Origin: Hymenopellis radicata
Lineage: Eukaryota; Basidiomycota; Agaricomycetes; Agaricales; Physalacriaceae
Length of the DNA: 64,000 nucleotides
Assembly (NCBI GenBank): GCA_015501595.1
Contig: JADNRX010000009.1
Span: 372,001-436,000, forward strand
Reading direction: 5' to 3'
The position numbers were made by a program, and so were the translations under genes. This document shows positions 43,621 through 55,894 of this stretch, in pieces; position 1 is the stretch's first letter, and the number at the start of each line of letters is the position of its first letter. The notes below the pieces were generated by a model. That model was not told where the DNA came from and ran no database searches. It saw nothing but the letters and a program-made list of their open reading frames with translations.

Positions 43621-43987
43621 ATGTGTGGAACTGTAATATTTATCTGTTTTGTGTTTTCTTTGAACATTTATGTAGCAAATCTCAAACTTTTTGGCTTTTG
43701 TATCGGGCAGTTTACGACAAGAGACGCGAAACAATCTTTCTCGGTTCCAAGGTTTCAGTGTAAGTAGGTATGTAGGGTGCAGGAAGGTCCAGTTCTCGGT
43801 GAGTATTCTAAAAAAGAACTATACAGTGGTGGTAATGCAAGTATTAAAAGTAGATCAGAGATATAGAATGATCACCACAGCGTCCGAATGTACCGCATCT
43901 GATATCCAGTGTTTAATCGTGCATAAGAAGATATGAGAGTCATTAAAGGTATAAACCATTTCGGGCCAGCGAAATTTGGTGTACGCG

Positions 43988-45235
43988 TTATAGCGGTACA
44001 AGGGATATCAGGGACGCGATGAAGGCGAGAGGAAGCCACGAAATCATGGCGGTGTTTAGCGTGAAAGCGCTGCAACAACCAACATGAGTACAAGTCTTGA
44101 GAAAAACGAGGTGCTCACCTGTCAGTAGCAGGCCGCTCCGTTATTGACACATCGAGAACAGCAACCAGGCCGTCAACAGCGTTTGTTACGCCGTCGATGT
44201 ATACCGACCAGTTGTGATTGATCCCAATACTGGTATTATCCAGTAGACCAGATACATACTTGACGTCAGTCTTGTAAGTGTATCCGTCATACGAGGTCGA
44301 GCCAGAATACGTCGAAGAGTTGGTGAGATTTAGCGTCGGTATTGTCGAGCCGGTGATGTTGCCGACCATATAATCACTACAGGTCGATTAAGGGATTGGA
44401 CTTTCGACATATCCTTGATACCACTCACCGAGCTAGATTGTAACCGTTCACTACAATATCGTGACCGACTAAGGTAAACTTGAGAATTACAATCAGAGTA
44501 TACGGGAGAACGGCGTACGTGAGATTGGCATTTCATAGGAGAATGCCATGAATATGGCACCACTGACGAAATGTTAGTCGGAAAATTTGCGACTTAAGTG
44601 GCCAGCGCACCTATTCTCGCTGGCTCCATTCTGGACCCAATAGCGGAAGTGGTTCCCTCCTTTGATGGTTTCGGTACAGGCTCCGAGCGAGGCGTCACCG
44701 TAGTTGTACCGGATAACCGCCGTCTCGTTCACTAGTATGGATGAGCCCTTCAGCAATGAGGAATATAAAATTTCATGCGCACGATATCCATGTCCGTCGC
44801 CCAAGTTGGCCTGCTGGTCGTTCCCTTGGTGTTGCCCTAGGCACTCACTTGAAAAGGATAATGATCTGGATTATGTTAGAGGCGCGCTCCCATTTCGGAT
44901 GATTTGCAGACGCACAGGAAATAGTTGCGGAGGCCACCGTTGGTCTCCTGATCCACCAGCACGTCCGAATCCGAGTTGACGGATATAATGGCATTGATAG
45001 GCTCTCCTTGTCCTTCCGGGAACGTCCCAACGACTTTCTGCAGAGCGTGTCAATAGGCGCGGCGATAGCATAATATGATGCATACGGTGAGCATGGCACC
45101 TCCAGTGTCTTTTGGGTCATAATATCCAGCTGAGGGCACCTGGGCTCGACGCCAGAACGAGGAGTACGGTATCTCGAAGGCGGCATTGAGTGATGGTAGG
45201 CATAACAAAAGAATGAATATTGGCAAGCGATTCAT
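43988..45235 (-). CDS. GPI-anchored secreted protein of unknown function
   Basis: The ATG at 45,235 starts a signal peptide (LPIFILLLCLPSLNA). Seven exons then join in frame: FEIPYSSFWRRAQVPSAG, INAIISVNSDSDVLVD, ECLGQHQGNDQQANLGDG, ACTETIKGGNHFRYW, GAIFMAFSYEMPIS, HDIVVNGYNLARDYMVG and IGINHNWSVYIDGV, with many N-glycosylation sites. The last exon adds a hydrophobic C-terminus (WLPLAFIASLISLVPL, stop at 43,988) preceded by small residues, as for a GPI anchor. Such proteins sit on the wall or plasma membrane. No domain is recognised. It is divergent from the KRE6-like gene and may share its promoter. Confidence 0.75.
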
Positions 45236-45739
45236 GGCGGATAGCAAGTGGAGCGTCGAGGACGTCGTCAAGGGCTGCCAGCGACGATTAGCGGTAGGGA
45301 GTCCAGGGGAGGAAGAGAAAGAAAGAAGCAGTCCGCATGCCGCCATTGTGCCGCCAGAGAATGACGTAATCAAACAAGGACTACTTGTTTTGTTCGTCGA
45401 TCACTGCTATTGTTCTGTGGTTCGCTCTCTCGCGTCTCTTGGACCTAGTCTGGTCTTCTATGAACGTCTGGCGTGCATCAATTAAAGCTGAACCTTTATG
45501 TCACTCTTCAGGAGGCGAGTATCCTTTTAGACGGCCCCCGCTCTCCATCGAGCCATGCGCAGTCGGCCCTGGAACAGTCAAAAATATGTGCGCATTCCCG
45601 GCCACCTTGCCATCTATGATCTTCTTCCGAAGGAACCACGCTGCGCGTCATGCCTCATATATTTAAGCCTCACGCAAAGTCGTGACTGCGATACATATTA
45701 TTTTCTCTTCCTGTTTCTCTTTTTGGGCTTCTACTGCAA

Positions 45740-48137
45740 TGGCATCCTCACGCCGCGGGCGTTTTGACTCATCAACGTCCTCTCTCCTTTCATCTCGTAC
45801 GACGACTACGGCACAGCGGGATTCCTGGGTACCGTCCTTATACTCGCTCCAGTCGCAGCAACATCAACCTGAGGTTTTAGGCAGACAGCTCACCATACTC
45901 CGCGGTGAAGCAAAGTTCTATCGCTGACAAGGTATTTATCTTCTCCATGCTTATCCTTGGACACTGGCAGTAATCCACGACCGTCTCTAGTTTTCTCTCG
46001 GTGCCGACCCTCTCGCATGGGGAACAAATCTGAAATACAACGTTCCAGAGCCCGACGATGCGCTCCACAGTCCCACTGTCAGAAACGGTGTAATTGTCGA
46101 CGACTGCGCTTTAGAATTCTCGCGGCGCGGGCTCGCCAACATGGGCTGCTTATTTCTGCTTTGCGCGGCCATTCTTGTCTTGTTGTACGTTCTATCCTCC
46201 CGTTCTTGTTCGATATTCACTTTCCGCAGCGTCGGTTACCCAATCCTCACATATGTGAGCGAGCAACTGTCGACAACGACGAGCAAGAACCTGGGGGTCA
46301 ACGCCTCGGGGCAGGTGTGTTGATCTCAACTCGACGACTTCCGCGGCTTTGAATTTGTATAGGTTCCTGAGATGGGTAATTTTGGCCTAATCGACTTGGA
46401 TACGCCCGAAGACGCGTATACTTTTAGTTCATGGCGGGACGGAACAGAATGGACGCTGGTATTCTCCGACGAATTCGAAGAGGATGGTCGCACTTTCTAT
46501 CCCGGCGAGGATCCTTACTGGGAGGCAGTCGATCTCCATTATTGGGTGCGTGACAGACGCTATTTATTGTTCAGGCTATTCAAAGCGCTCGACAGTCCAC
46601 GAATAACTTGGAGTGGTACTCTCCCGAAGGCGTAACCACCGCTAACGGTTCTTTGAAGCTGACGTTAGAAGCAAAAGAAACCCACGGATTGGATTATCAA
46701 GGCGGTACGTACAGAACTTGCCAAAATGTCTGGTATTCTCATCCACTTCACAGGTATGATTTCTAGTTGGTAAGATCCCAACTTGGACGTCTCCCTGACA
46801 CAGCCATGCTCATTTGCATCGTCAAGGAACAAATTCTGCTTCACGGGCGGTTACATGGAGGCCTCCGTCCAGCTCCCCGGCATCAACAACATTCTCGGAC
46901 TCTGGCCTGCCGTCTGGGCCATGGGCAACCTAGGTCGCGCTGGATACGGCGCTACCCTCGAGGGAACCGTATGTGCAAATTTGACTTTGAGCTCTCCGTG
47001 CCCTCGCTCATGTGCGAATCCGCAGTGGCCATATACTTATGATTCTTGTGACGTTGGTACTGCGCCCAATCAGACAATAGACGGTGCACCGGAGGCTGCC
47101 CTGACTACTGGCTATGAGAGTTCGAACTATGCTCTTTCTTATCTCCCCGGGCAGCGGCTGTCGCGGTGTACATGCCCAGGCGAAAGTCATCCTGGCCCAG
47201 TTCATTCAGACGGCACATACGTTGGTCGTGCGGCACCTGAAATCGATATGTTTGAAGCACAGGTGAGTCTTGCTGTATTCGTCCACTTTCTCATTTAATC
47301 CTGGACAGGTCAGTGACGACACCGGACACGTCTCGCAGTCCGGACAGTGGGCAGTAAGTCTAGTTCATTGTTGGTCTTCTCTCCTGACGCGGATTACAGC
47401 CATTCAACGAAGGCTACGCCTGGAATAACAATTCTGCCAACCTGATCATCGCCGACGCCACGATATCGGAACTAAACAGCTACCTCGGTGGTGACTATCA
47501 GCAGTCCACATCCGTGGTTTCGCAAACGAACCAGGATTGTTATCAACTCGGCACGGGTTGTTTTGCCATCTACGGCTTCGAATACAAGCCAGGTTACGAC
47601 GCAGACGACGCTGTAAGCTCCCTGTATTTTCTCTCCAAATTTTTGATTGAACAAGTGGAACAGTACATTACTTGGGTTAATAACGGTAAACTAGCATGGA
47701 CCTTCAACGCCGATGGCACCCAGGCCGATACTGCTGTCGAAATCGCCGCTCGTCCTGTTCCCCAAGAGCCAATGGTACGTGACGCGCCATCTGCTCTAGC
47801 TTTCACCCACGTCTTTGGACAGTACATGCTCGCCAACTTGGGAATGTCCTACAACTTTGGCACCGTCGATCTTGAACACCTCACCTTCCCCGCTATTATG
47901 CTCGTCGACTACATCCGAGTGTATCAGCATCCTGACAGGATAAATGTTGGCTGCGACCCAGACGACTATCCCACGGCGGACTACATCAATGCGTGAGTGA
48001 ACTGTTTCCGTTTGAAGAAACTATCACGAATCATCGACAGATATTATGAGGCATACATCAATCCCAATTACACGACATGGGTTGATGATTATGGACAGAC
48101 CGTGCCCAAGAACTCTTTAGTCGACGGATGCGATTAA
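45740..48137 (+). CDS. KRE6/SKN1-type beta-glucan synthesis protein (GH16-like)
   Basis: A type II membrane protein of the secretory path needed for beta-1,6-glucan in the wall. MASSRRGRFDSSTSSLL starts a Ser-rich cytosolic tail. After two introns come SLGADPLAWGTNLKY and a membrane anchor GCLFLLCAAILVLL, then the GH16-like domain: TLVFSDEFEEDGRTFYPGED, YWEAVDLHYW, FCFTGGYMEASVQLPG, LWPAVWAMGNLGRAGYGA and the catalytic-type acid motif EIDMFEAQ. Further on are NFGTVDLEHLTFPAIM, LVDYIRVYQ and a Gly-Cys-Asp end, stop at 48,137. About ten exons. The last exon and 3' flank are copied at 50,061-50,283. Confidence 0.9.
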
Positions 48138-48263
48138 TCGTTACTTAGATGATCCGGATGCTATGTCTCCATTGCTGTATACTAATAGTCCATCGCTATC
48201 ATTAAATATCAAAACAATCCTTTGTATTAGCAGACTGCAAGTAAAATACCATATAGCGCAAGC
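48034..48263 (+). repeat. KRE6-like gene tail, left (native) copy
   Basis: The last exon and 3' flank of the KRE6-like gene, matched closely by 50,061-50,283 with a few substitutions and a lost stop region in the right copy. The copies are in the same orientation about 2.03 kb apart and flank the small membrane-protein gene. Confidence 0.88.
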
Positions 48264-49103
48264 GCGCCGCCGTCATCTGGCGGTTCATCGGTGTCCACAT
48301 ACCCGTGCAGTCCAGCCTGTGCCTATTGCCGGCGTCGTCGTCGCTGACGTCGCGTACATGTTCCATTCCTCCAAGGCGGCAACGACGAAGAGCGAGAGGG
48401 ACTCTCGCCAGTATCGGCGCCAGTGCATGTGTCGTGGCAGAAAGTAAGTACTAATACCATCTGGCCGACGGAACCTTGTTCATTCCAATCCTGTCGTCCT
48501 CCGATGTTTCTGCGAAGATATGCTCAAAGACTGGGTAAATGCGCCTCAACAACGTCGACAACAAAGGTTTGTGCAAGGACTTAGCGCTTAGCCTCTGCTT
48601 ACACATGTTTCTCCTTGTTGAATTTCCCACATACCTCTCATTCTCTTGAACCTAGGCCCTTTTCCGTAACCCGTAGAGATTCTACAGACTAGAGCCTAAA
48701 TCAAGTCTACAAGGTCACATTGACTTACATAGCCTACCATGTTGTCATACTCTCTTCACTCCCTCACCTCTGGCCAGGTTGCCCACCGACAATTTGGTGC
48801 TTCTGTGCGCACTTATTTTTCAGGACACGTGCCGTGCCTCCCGCGGAGCTTTTGAAGACCTTTGAGCTTCAGCGGCCGAGCCCTTACCCGCCGGGCACCG
48901 AGGATTGAAGAAGCAACCAACTTGTGGACAGCGACTCAGACTACATCCCGTAGTTGTACCTCTGTTGTCCTTGGACTTTTTTGTTTCCCGTCATTTCTCT
49001 CAGACGTGTGTCTCTGATCTGGTGCCAGGACCGCTGGAAATCGGGTCTCGCCCGCCATAACACGGTCCTCAGTGGGACGCTTCTATCTACCTCCCATACC
49101 ACC
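48138..49103. other. Spacer with duplicated and fragmentary sequence
   Basis: It begins with the KRE6-like 3' flank, then a 50-bp fragment (48,264-48,311) matching the 3' coding end of the RNA-binding protein gene at 50.4 kb, then unrecognised sequence. The segment 48,924-49,103 is the 5' leader of the small membrane-protein gene and is repeated at 49,876-50,060. Confidence 0.55.
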
Positions 49104-49707
49104 ATGTCGACCTGTCGTTTCGGCACCATCTCCGCTGTGGCCATAGGTCACTTCCTCCCGACTTTTCTATTCATGTACTCTGTAGCATTCTTCGAGTTTG
49201 GCGAGCTGGACCCGTATGCCTCCTATGCGTCCCTCGTTTATTACATCGTTCATCCTCTCTATCTCCTTATCATCCTCACATTACGCTGGTTCTACGAAAC
49301 GCCTTTGGAAACACTGCAGGAGGTTGCGCGATTGAGAAAGCCTGAGGGGCGTTGGGCTCGTCAAATGGCTGGGATGAAGACAGATGGTTCACAGCGGGCC
49401 CAACCGTCAGGCGAATACAATCTTTCGGACTACGCCTTCTACAAGAATGCTGGTACATATATCTGTGCGGCGCTCGCACACTGGATATTCTGGCTGTGGT
49501 TGGCTTTCCCGGTGCAATGTGCGTTACCCATTATGCGTCTATCGATTATTATGCGAATGACTAGTAGATTGGTTCTTGACGATGCCCCCTGCGTTCGCAG
49601 GCGCCATTTATATGTGGCAGTCCCGAATGAGCTTTTTAGGTCCCAGTTATCAGTTTGCGTGCGACAGGGAGATTGAGGACAGGGAGGATGCAAGGACGGA
49701 CGCGTAA
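49104..49707 (+). CDS. Small integral membrane protein, copy 2
   Basis: A paralogue of the gene at 18,645, with the same two-exon layout; the intron is 46 nt (49,519-49,564, GTGCGT...ACTAG) at the same codon. Spliced, it continues LDWFLTMPPAFAG, SYQFACDREIEDRED and stops at 49,707. The conserved loop PLETLQEVARLRKPEG and hydrophobic segments match copy 1, while the N-terminal helix and the last residues differ. About 185 residues. No known family was recognised. Close relationship with conserved splicing argues that both copies are, or were recently, functional. Confidence 0.77.
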
Positions 49708-49875
49708 ATGCTATTGTTTCGCTGTAGAAGACTTGCACCAAGGAATTTCGTTGGGCATCAAGCCTTCAGGCGGAATACTCTCACGCACATGGTCACCCGC
49801 CGCAACTGCATAGCTCCCCATGTCGCTCTCGCCATTCATCACCGCTTCCCCTGTAGCCTACTCATGCTCCTTCAG

Positions 49876-50283
49876 TGGACAGCGACTCAGACTGCATCCC
49901 GTAGTTGTACCTCTGTTGTCTATACACACATCTCCTTCATCCCCCTTTTTTGTTTCCCGTCATCTCAGCGAGGGCGACTGACTATCGAGACTGGTGCCGG
50001 GACCGCTCTGCGGGTGGAAATCGGTTCTCGCTCGCCCGGTTCCTCAGTGTACCTACCATGTCGACAGATATTATGAGGCATACATCAATCCCAATTACAC
50101 AACATGGGTTGATGACCATGGACAGACCGTCCCCAAGAACTCATTAGTCGACAGATGCGACTCGGATGATCCGGATGCTATGTCTCCATTGTTGTATACT
50201 AATAGTCCACCATCGCTATCATTAAATATCAAAACAATCCTTTGTATTAGCAGACTGCAAGTAAAATACCATATAGCGCAAGC
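49876..50283 (+). repeat. Chimeric segment: membrane-gene leader fused to KRE6-like tail
   Basis: Positions 49,876-50,065 copy the 5' leader and first codons of the membrane-protein gene (48,924-49,110). At the TCGAC shared by both sources it switches to the KRE6-like last exon (50,061-50,283, copy of 48,034-48,263). The leader copy has small indels. The result places a promoter-like leader and ATG before an out-of-frame piece of another gene. Confidence 0.85.
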
Positions 50284-50297
50284 AAAAAAAAACCCCG

Positions 50298-52429
50298 TCA
50301 CCGCGCATAAGGGTGGAAGTTGTGCTGCCCCCGCGACGCCACCCTCGCAGGCCCGACACCTCCGTTCGGCGCCGTCGTCGTCGTCGTCATCTGGCGGTTC
50401 ATCGGTGTCCGCATACCCGTCGTGCGCGCGCCCATACCCATCGCCCCTCCGCCCGCGAACATGCCGCCCATACCCATCGGCATGCTGTTCATGCCCATCG
50501 CCCCGAGCCCGTTCATGCCCATCCCATTCATACCCATCCCGCCCATCATCATCATCGGATTGAACTGGTTCCCCATCATGGCCATCGGGTTCATCATGTT
50601 CATCATCCCGGGATTCATGCCCATCCTCCGGTTGAACATCATCGACATGGGGTTCTGCCCCAGCAAAGGCATGTTCTGCAGCGTCGTCTGCCCGGCGGGA
50701 CGTGTTTCCTGCTGCACTGCGCCCGCATTCGCTCGCGCCGCCTGTTCCCGCTGACTGCGGGGTTGCGCCAATTTCACTTCAATCTGTAGAGGTTTGTTAG
50801 CGGATGCGAGTACGAGTATGTGTTGTGGTTGTCAACACATGGAAAAAACTGCAGGATACCGAAGTCGACGAGGATGAGATGGCGCGCGCTCGTAAAGAGC
50901 AACTCGGGGTTTTAGTGGGTAAAGGAATGCGACGGAAGCTGAACAAGATTGTACAGCCCCATCGATAACCAGTCCGAGCCCCACACTACGACATGGTCGT
51001 GTGCAGGAATGCATTTTACCCGAAACCATCTCACACCCTCCCCACGTCGTGGCTAGTAGACCGAGTAGATCGGTGCTAACGGCCAAGCCAGCGAAGCTGG
51101 CAACGCGCATCCAAAAAAAAAAAAAAGAGTATGTGTTGCATACCTGCTTGTCATCCATTATTAGATGCTTTCCGACGAGTTGATCCGTGTTGGTGGCATC
51201 TTCAAAAGTGACAAATCCAAACCCTTTTGAACGTCCGGATTCGCGATCGAGCATGACAGTCGCGTCGACGACTTTGCCATATGCTGAGAAGAAGGCCTTC
51301 ATGGACTCGGAAGTCGTAGCTGGGGCCAAGCCGCCTACGAAATAGCGAGTGTTCCGTAAATGTTCTTCGCGAGGAATGGCTCGCTTGGGATCGATCTAAC
51401 GAGGGATAAGACGATGAAGATTAACTTGACGCGACATACGGCTTTTCCGTCGAGAACATGGTCCTGAGCGACAACAGCAGCGACAGCACTGGGGTCCTCG
51501 AATGTGAGAAACGCGAAACCGCGAGACGTGCCATTGGGGTCACGCATGATAGTACAAGCATCAACCTTGCTTAGAGGTGAATACAACAAACCAGGTGTGA
51601 GTAGACGTTAGCGGACCTTGCCAAATTGGCTGAAATAATTGCTTAGACCCTCTGAACAGGTAAAACGAAGAAATCAGTGCTGTGTAAATTGCAAGATGTG
51701 ATGATAGTACCATCTGTTGTATCCCAATTGAGACCGCCAATGAACAGTTTGCTATGGTGATGGACGTAGAGGTAGACGGAGAGCCATAGAGAGAGAGAGT
51801 AGGTAGGCAACGTAGAGAGAGTAGTTTGAAGTAATAGAGCAAAGAGGTCATGGGATCATCAGTACTGGGTAATAACGAGGAGGCAAAGAAGATATGGATC
51901 GTCATCGTCTGTCACGTAAAATACGTATAGAGCGACATAATGCAACACGTTGAGCGCGTGCAACACCAAAAAAAGGTAAAACAATGTAGAGACTGGCTTA
52001 CCCAGCGTCGTGCATTTCGGAAGGTTTCTTCCCAAAGACGCTGTCAGAAGCAGACTGAGATTGACCGTTGCCTTCATGGTGTGTGGGGATAGACGCGCCG
52101 CCAAGAAAGGGAGATTTTGACTGTCGTTCCTGACTGGGAGTCTGCTGGTAAGCTGAGAACTGTTGGGCTATCTGGGCCGAGTAGGAGATGTTTGGCTGAG
52201 ACTGGTTCTGAGGCTTGTTTGGCAGGGTATTATGGGAGGTGGAAGATGACGGCGCTGGCTCTTCGGTGGTTACTTCCGTGGACTCGTCTTGCTCGTCCTT
52301 GGTGAGGAATTCGACGTCGTCGTCCCCGTATATATCTGCAACACATGGTCAACACGTGTACCTGTACAATAACAATACCGTCGTACCGCCGTAGAGATCC
52401 GAGTCGATATTTGTCGTCTTGCTCGCCAT
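50298..52429 (-). CDS. hnRNP-like RNA-binding protein (two RRMs, Met-rich tail)
   Basis: It resembles yeast Hrp1/Nab4 and DAZ-associated proteins, which bind nuclear mRNA. MASKTTNIDSDLYGG splices to IYGDDDVEFLTKDEQDE, an acidic and Gln/Ser-rich leader. RRM1 has IGGLNWDTT (RNP2), TIMRDPNGTSRGFAFLTF (RNP1) and VLDGKAIDPKRAIPREE; RRM2 has YFVGGLAPATT and SKGFGFVTFEDATNTDQ. The tail is a Met/Gly/Asn-rich repeat region (NGMGMNGLGAMGMN and similar) and ends HPYAR, stop at 50,298. At least seven exons. The start is 187 bp from the divergent auxilin gene. A fragment of its 3' end is present at 48.26 kb. Confidence 0.85.
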
Positions 52430-52615
52430 GGCCCACGATGAAGAGGCGAGTGGTGGTTGTGAGGAAGAACAGGTATCACGCGTCGTGTGACCCTTGCCGA
52501 ATATGGATGTCACGGACGTACTGTCACATCCTTCCGCGTCGGATTCCAAGCAATTCACTTATAAGCATACTACTACTCGGATATCCAGTATGTTCCCCAC
52601 CTTCACCCTTCAAAA

Positions 52616-55255
52616 ATGACGGCACTCAGCAAAAAATACAGAATGTCGGATTCGTTTGCAGATTTATGGAACTCTACCGTCCCAACGCCTTCCACAAAAC
52701 CGCAGACATTGGGTTCTATTTCACGGCCACCGGCGACCAATGGTACTGGTTATCGACCCAACGATGCATTCTCAATGCTTTCGTCTGCTGGTAGCTCCTC
52801 GAAACCAGCAACTCGGTCGGTGACACCTGCATCAATCCCAAAATCTAATGGTCCATCCCCGAAACCCTATACCACCTCATCGGGTGACGCTTTCAGCGGC
52901 CTACTATCCGGAGCAATTAGCGCGAAGCCAACATCCCAAATGACCATAGCCGAACGCGCGGCGCAGGCGGAGAAGGAGCGGCGAGAGGCAGCGTTGAAGG
53001 CCCAGGCGGTACCCAAAACATCCTCGGCCTGGGATGGTCTCGATACCCTCAGTGGTGGATCATTGCTGCCATCATCACCACCACCGCCACGAGCTTCGAG
53101 CTCAACACCAAGTAGACCCAAACCGGCAACAGTCATCGACGATGACTGGGGGCTAGGTGGTTTTGGTAAGCCGACGCCCGCTTCCGTTGCAGCAGACGAC
53201 GATTGGGGTTTGGGTGGCCTTGATTCGAAACCGACAGCAACACCTGCTCATGACGATGGTTGGGGAATGGACCAACTGCCATCGGCGCGTTCGCGGAATT
53301 TGTGGGATATGGACGATTTTTCCAACAAGCCTCCCAGCCGGAAACCCGACTCGCCGAGCAATGATTTTGATTTCGGAGGCAGAGAGGACGATGATGATAT
53401 TCTCGGTGATTTGGCCAAACCACCCGAGCAGTCACGACGCCCTTCGCCAGCTGTATGTAGAACGAATTGTGTATTCAATTCATTCAGCTAATATCGCGTC
53501 TATTAGGTCCCTTCTCTTCCAGAACGCCGCCCTCAGTCGCGTGCGGTCTCTCCCCCTCCCCACATTCTTGGCCGTATTGTCGAAATGGGATTTTCCATAC
53601 AACAGGCACGTGTTGCATTAGCATCCACCGACACTGGACTAGATGTCGAAGCGGCCTTGGAAACCCTGTTATCTAATGGTGCTGCTAGCGGTTCTAACAA
53701 TCCCAGTCCACCTCCCCCACTCCCTCGCCGATCAACCAACAACACTCAAAGTCCACCCCCTCGTACACGTACGCGCGAACCTCAAACGTCTCCCTCGCAG
53801 GGAGAGAGGAATTTGCAAGACCAGGCTGACAAAATCATGCAACAAGCAAGTCAAATTGGTCTGTCATTCTTCAATAAAGCGAATGCGGCGTGGAGGGAGG
53901 GAAAGGATAGAGTGCAAAAGGCTTATGCGGAACGAATCACAGAGGGCGCGGAAGATGGCAAGTCCAGCGGACGAAGCTCGGCCAATGGACGGCCAAAATG
54001 GATGCAGAACGCTGATGGGTGGAAGGACGAGGATGAACATAATCATTCGTCAGGCAGCTTCTCGGATGAACCCGACACGCCTCATCCCCGGCCGTTAGCG
54101 CCACCTAGAGCGCAACCACAATTACAACCGCAAACCAGTGACCTATTTTCAGTCGACGATACACCCAAGCCGTACGTATCTCCATTCCGAAGAGGCAAGC
54201 CCTCGACGCCTGCTCCCGCTCCCGCTCCGACACCTCCGCGTCGCGCACCTACACCTCCCCCTGCGAAACCGCTACGAACTCTCGTCACAGCATCTTCATC
54301 GTCCATAGCCACGTCACAATCGCACAAAGCTCAAGGTGCGGACAAGTTCAAACTGGGACAATATGGCGATGCAGAAGGCGCGTACACGCGTGCGATAGAA
54401 TGCTTACCTTCTGGCCATTTCCTCCTTATCCCACTCTACAACAACCGTGCTCTTGTCCGCCTCAAGACCGGCGATTACAACGGTGCTGCGGAGGATTCTG
54501 GTGTCGTGCTAGAGCTAGTAGACGAGAGTACATGGCAAGACGAACAGAAGCGGACTAAATCTGCTGAACAAGGTGCTGGCGTAGATCTGGGCGATGCACT
54601 CGTCAAGGCGTGGAAACGGCGCGCCGAAGCATTAGAAGGGAGGGAAAAGTGGGACGATGCTCGGAGGGACTGGGAAAGCGTTGCAGGCGCCGGATGGGCT
54701 GCATCTGGTATGCGTAATGAAGGCGTGCGGGGCATCGGTCGGTGCAAGAAGATGTTGATGGCGGAGAAGCAGGAGGTTGAGCCCAAGCCCCGACCTAAGG
54801 CTGCGCGTCCTCCCCCACGTCGTGGGCCCACTCCGCCATCGCAGGCTCTAGCAGATCTGAAGAAGGCGAACGAGGCCGCGGCCGCTGAGGACAATGCAAA
54901 GTACGACTTGAAGGATAGCGTCGATGCCAAGCTCATTGCGTGGAAGGGCGGGAAGGAGACAAATATCCGGGCGTTGATTGCTAGTTTGGACAGCGTGCTG
55001 TGGGCGGAACTGGGTCTGCAAAAGACGAGCATTGCGGAGTTGGTGACGCCCGGGCAGGTGAAGATTCGGTATACAAAGGCGATTGCCAAGTTGCATCCGG
55101 ATAAGGTACGCTGTTCTTCTTTGCAAACGCGGGAGAGTTGATGTTGATTGACGAGTGATTAGCTTAATGATAGAAACTCGACGCTGGAACAGAGGATGAT
55201 TGCTAATGGAGTATTTGGGACTCTTAATGAAGCTTGGAATGCTTTCAAACAGTAG
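52616..55255 (+). CDS. SWA2: Auxilin/SWA2 (UBA-TPR-J protein)
   Basis: It recruits Hsp70 through its J domain to remove clathrin from vesicles. The N-terminal third is Ser/Pro-rich with repeated Asp-Asp-Trp-Gly-Leu-Gly boxes, likely clathrin or adaptor contacts. A UBA domain follows (ILGRIVEMGFSIQQARVAL, about residue 310), then a low-complexity linker, a TPR unit (GADKFKLGQYGDAEGAYTRA, LYNNRALVRLKTGDYNGAA) and a C-terminal J domain with AIAKLHPDK, closing FGTLNEAWNAFKQ. Three exons; introns about 53,453-53,507 and 55,107-55,161. The ATG at 52,643 (MSDSFADLW) is an equally likely start. Confidence 0.88.
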
Positions 55256-55357
55256 ATTTCTTTTTTGGATTCAATAGATTTTTCATCCTATCACAGTTGT
55301 GAGCATGCTGATGTGGAAAGTTATATAGTACAAAAGAGGTCGCTTCAAAAGCTCATG

Positions 55358-55894
55358 TCATGGGCCGGAGGCTTTTCTAATATGGCTTGTCGCCTTTTCC
55401 TCTTCGTTTGGTGTCATGGCTGCTCTCATTGAAGGCGTCACACCCAACGTAGAGCACAATGCCTTGTATCGCGATCTGATCTGCCTTTGTAGTCGAGAGA
55501 TATCCAGCGTTGAAGAAGCATCGGGATTAACACGGGGAAACTGGTCGATGAGATCAAGTAGGTGGCGAATGTGGGTCACTGCGCGACTAGAGAACGGTAA
55601 GCACGATCTTTGGTCCGATGGAGAGAGTCGATCACCTATTCTGGTCGCGTTCAAGAACCGCGCGCCACGTCCGGGAAAATCCTTCGTAGTATCCGAGCTC
55701 TTCCCACATCTCGAATCCTTTTTCGCGGCCTAAAGCGCGCCCCTCGATGAGACCGTGGATGCGGCCATGATCGAAGCCGTCAGTATAGCCTGCATCGAAA
55801 AATCTGAGAGCAAGTGAGTCTGAGATGGGGGGGAAAAAAGCAAGTTAACAGACGTTTGTTCGAGATGGACGAGTGATTCCAAGTCGAAATCCAT
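55358..55894 (-). CDS. LTO1: LTO1-like adaptor for cytosolic Fe-S protein assembly
   Basis: The ATG at 55,894 gives MDFDLESLVHLEQTFFDAG after splicing, then the signature Gly-Tyr-Thr-Asp-Gly-Phe-Asp-His-Gly block, GLIEGRALGREKGFEMWEE and LGYYEGFSRTW. The last exon is helical and Arg-rich (IRHLLDLIDQFPRVN). In yeast, Lto1 with Yae1 links the targeting complex to the ATP-binding protein Rli1 so that it receives its clusters. Three exons, introns about 55,827-55,880 and 55,617-55,666. The length of about 145 residues fits. The C-terminal Trp that contacts the Cia machinery in some species was not seen. Confidence 0.83.

Noticed and set aside
50313..50789. Plus-strand His/Pro- and Ile/Pro-rich ORFs opposite the RNA-binding protein
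   Set aside because: Antisense of the Met/Gly-rich tail. No start context or splicing.
54475..55126. Minus-strand ORFs opposite the auxilin gene
   Set aside because: Antisense of conserved TPR and J-domain coding sequence.
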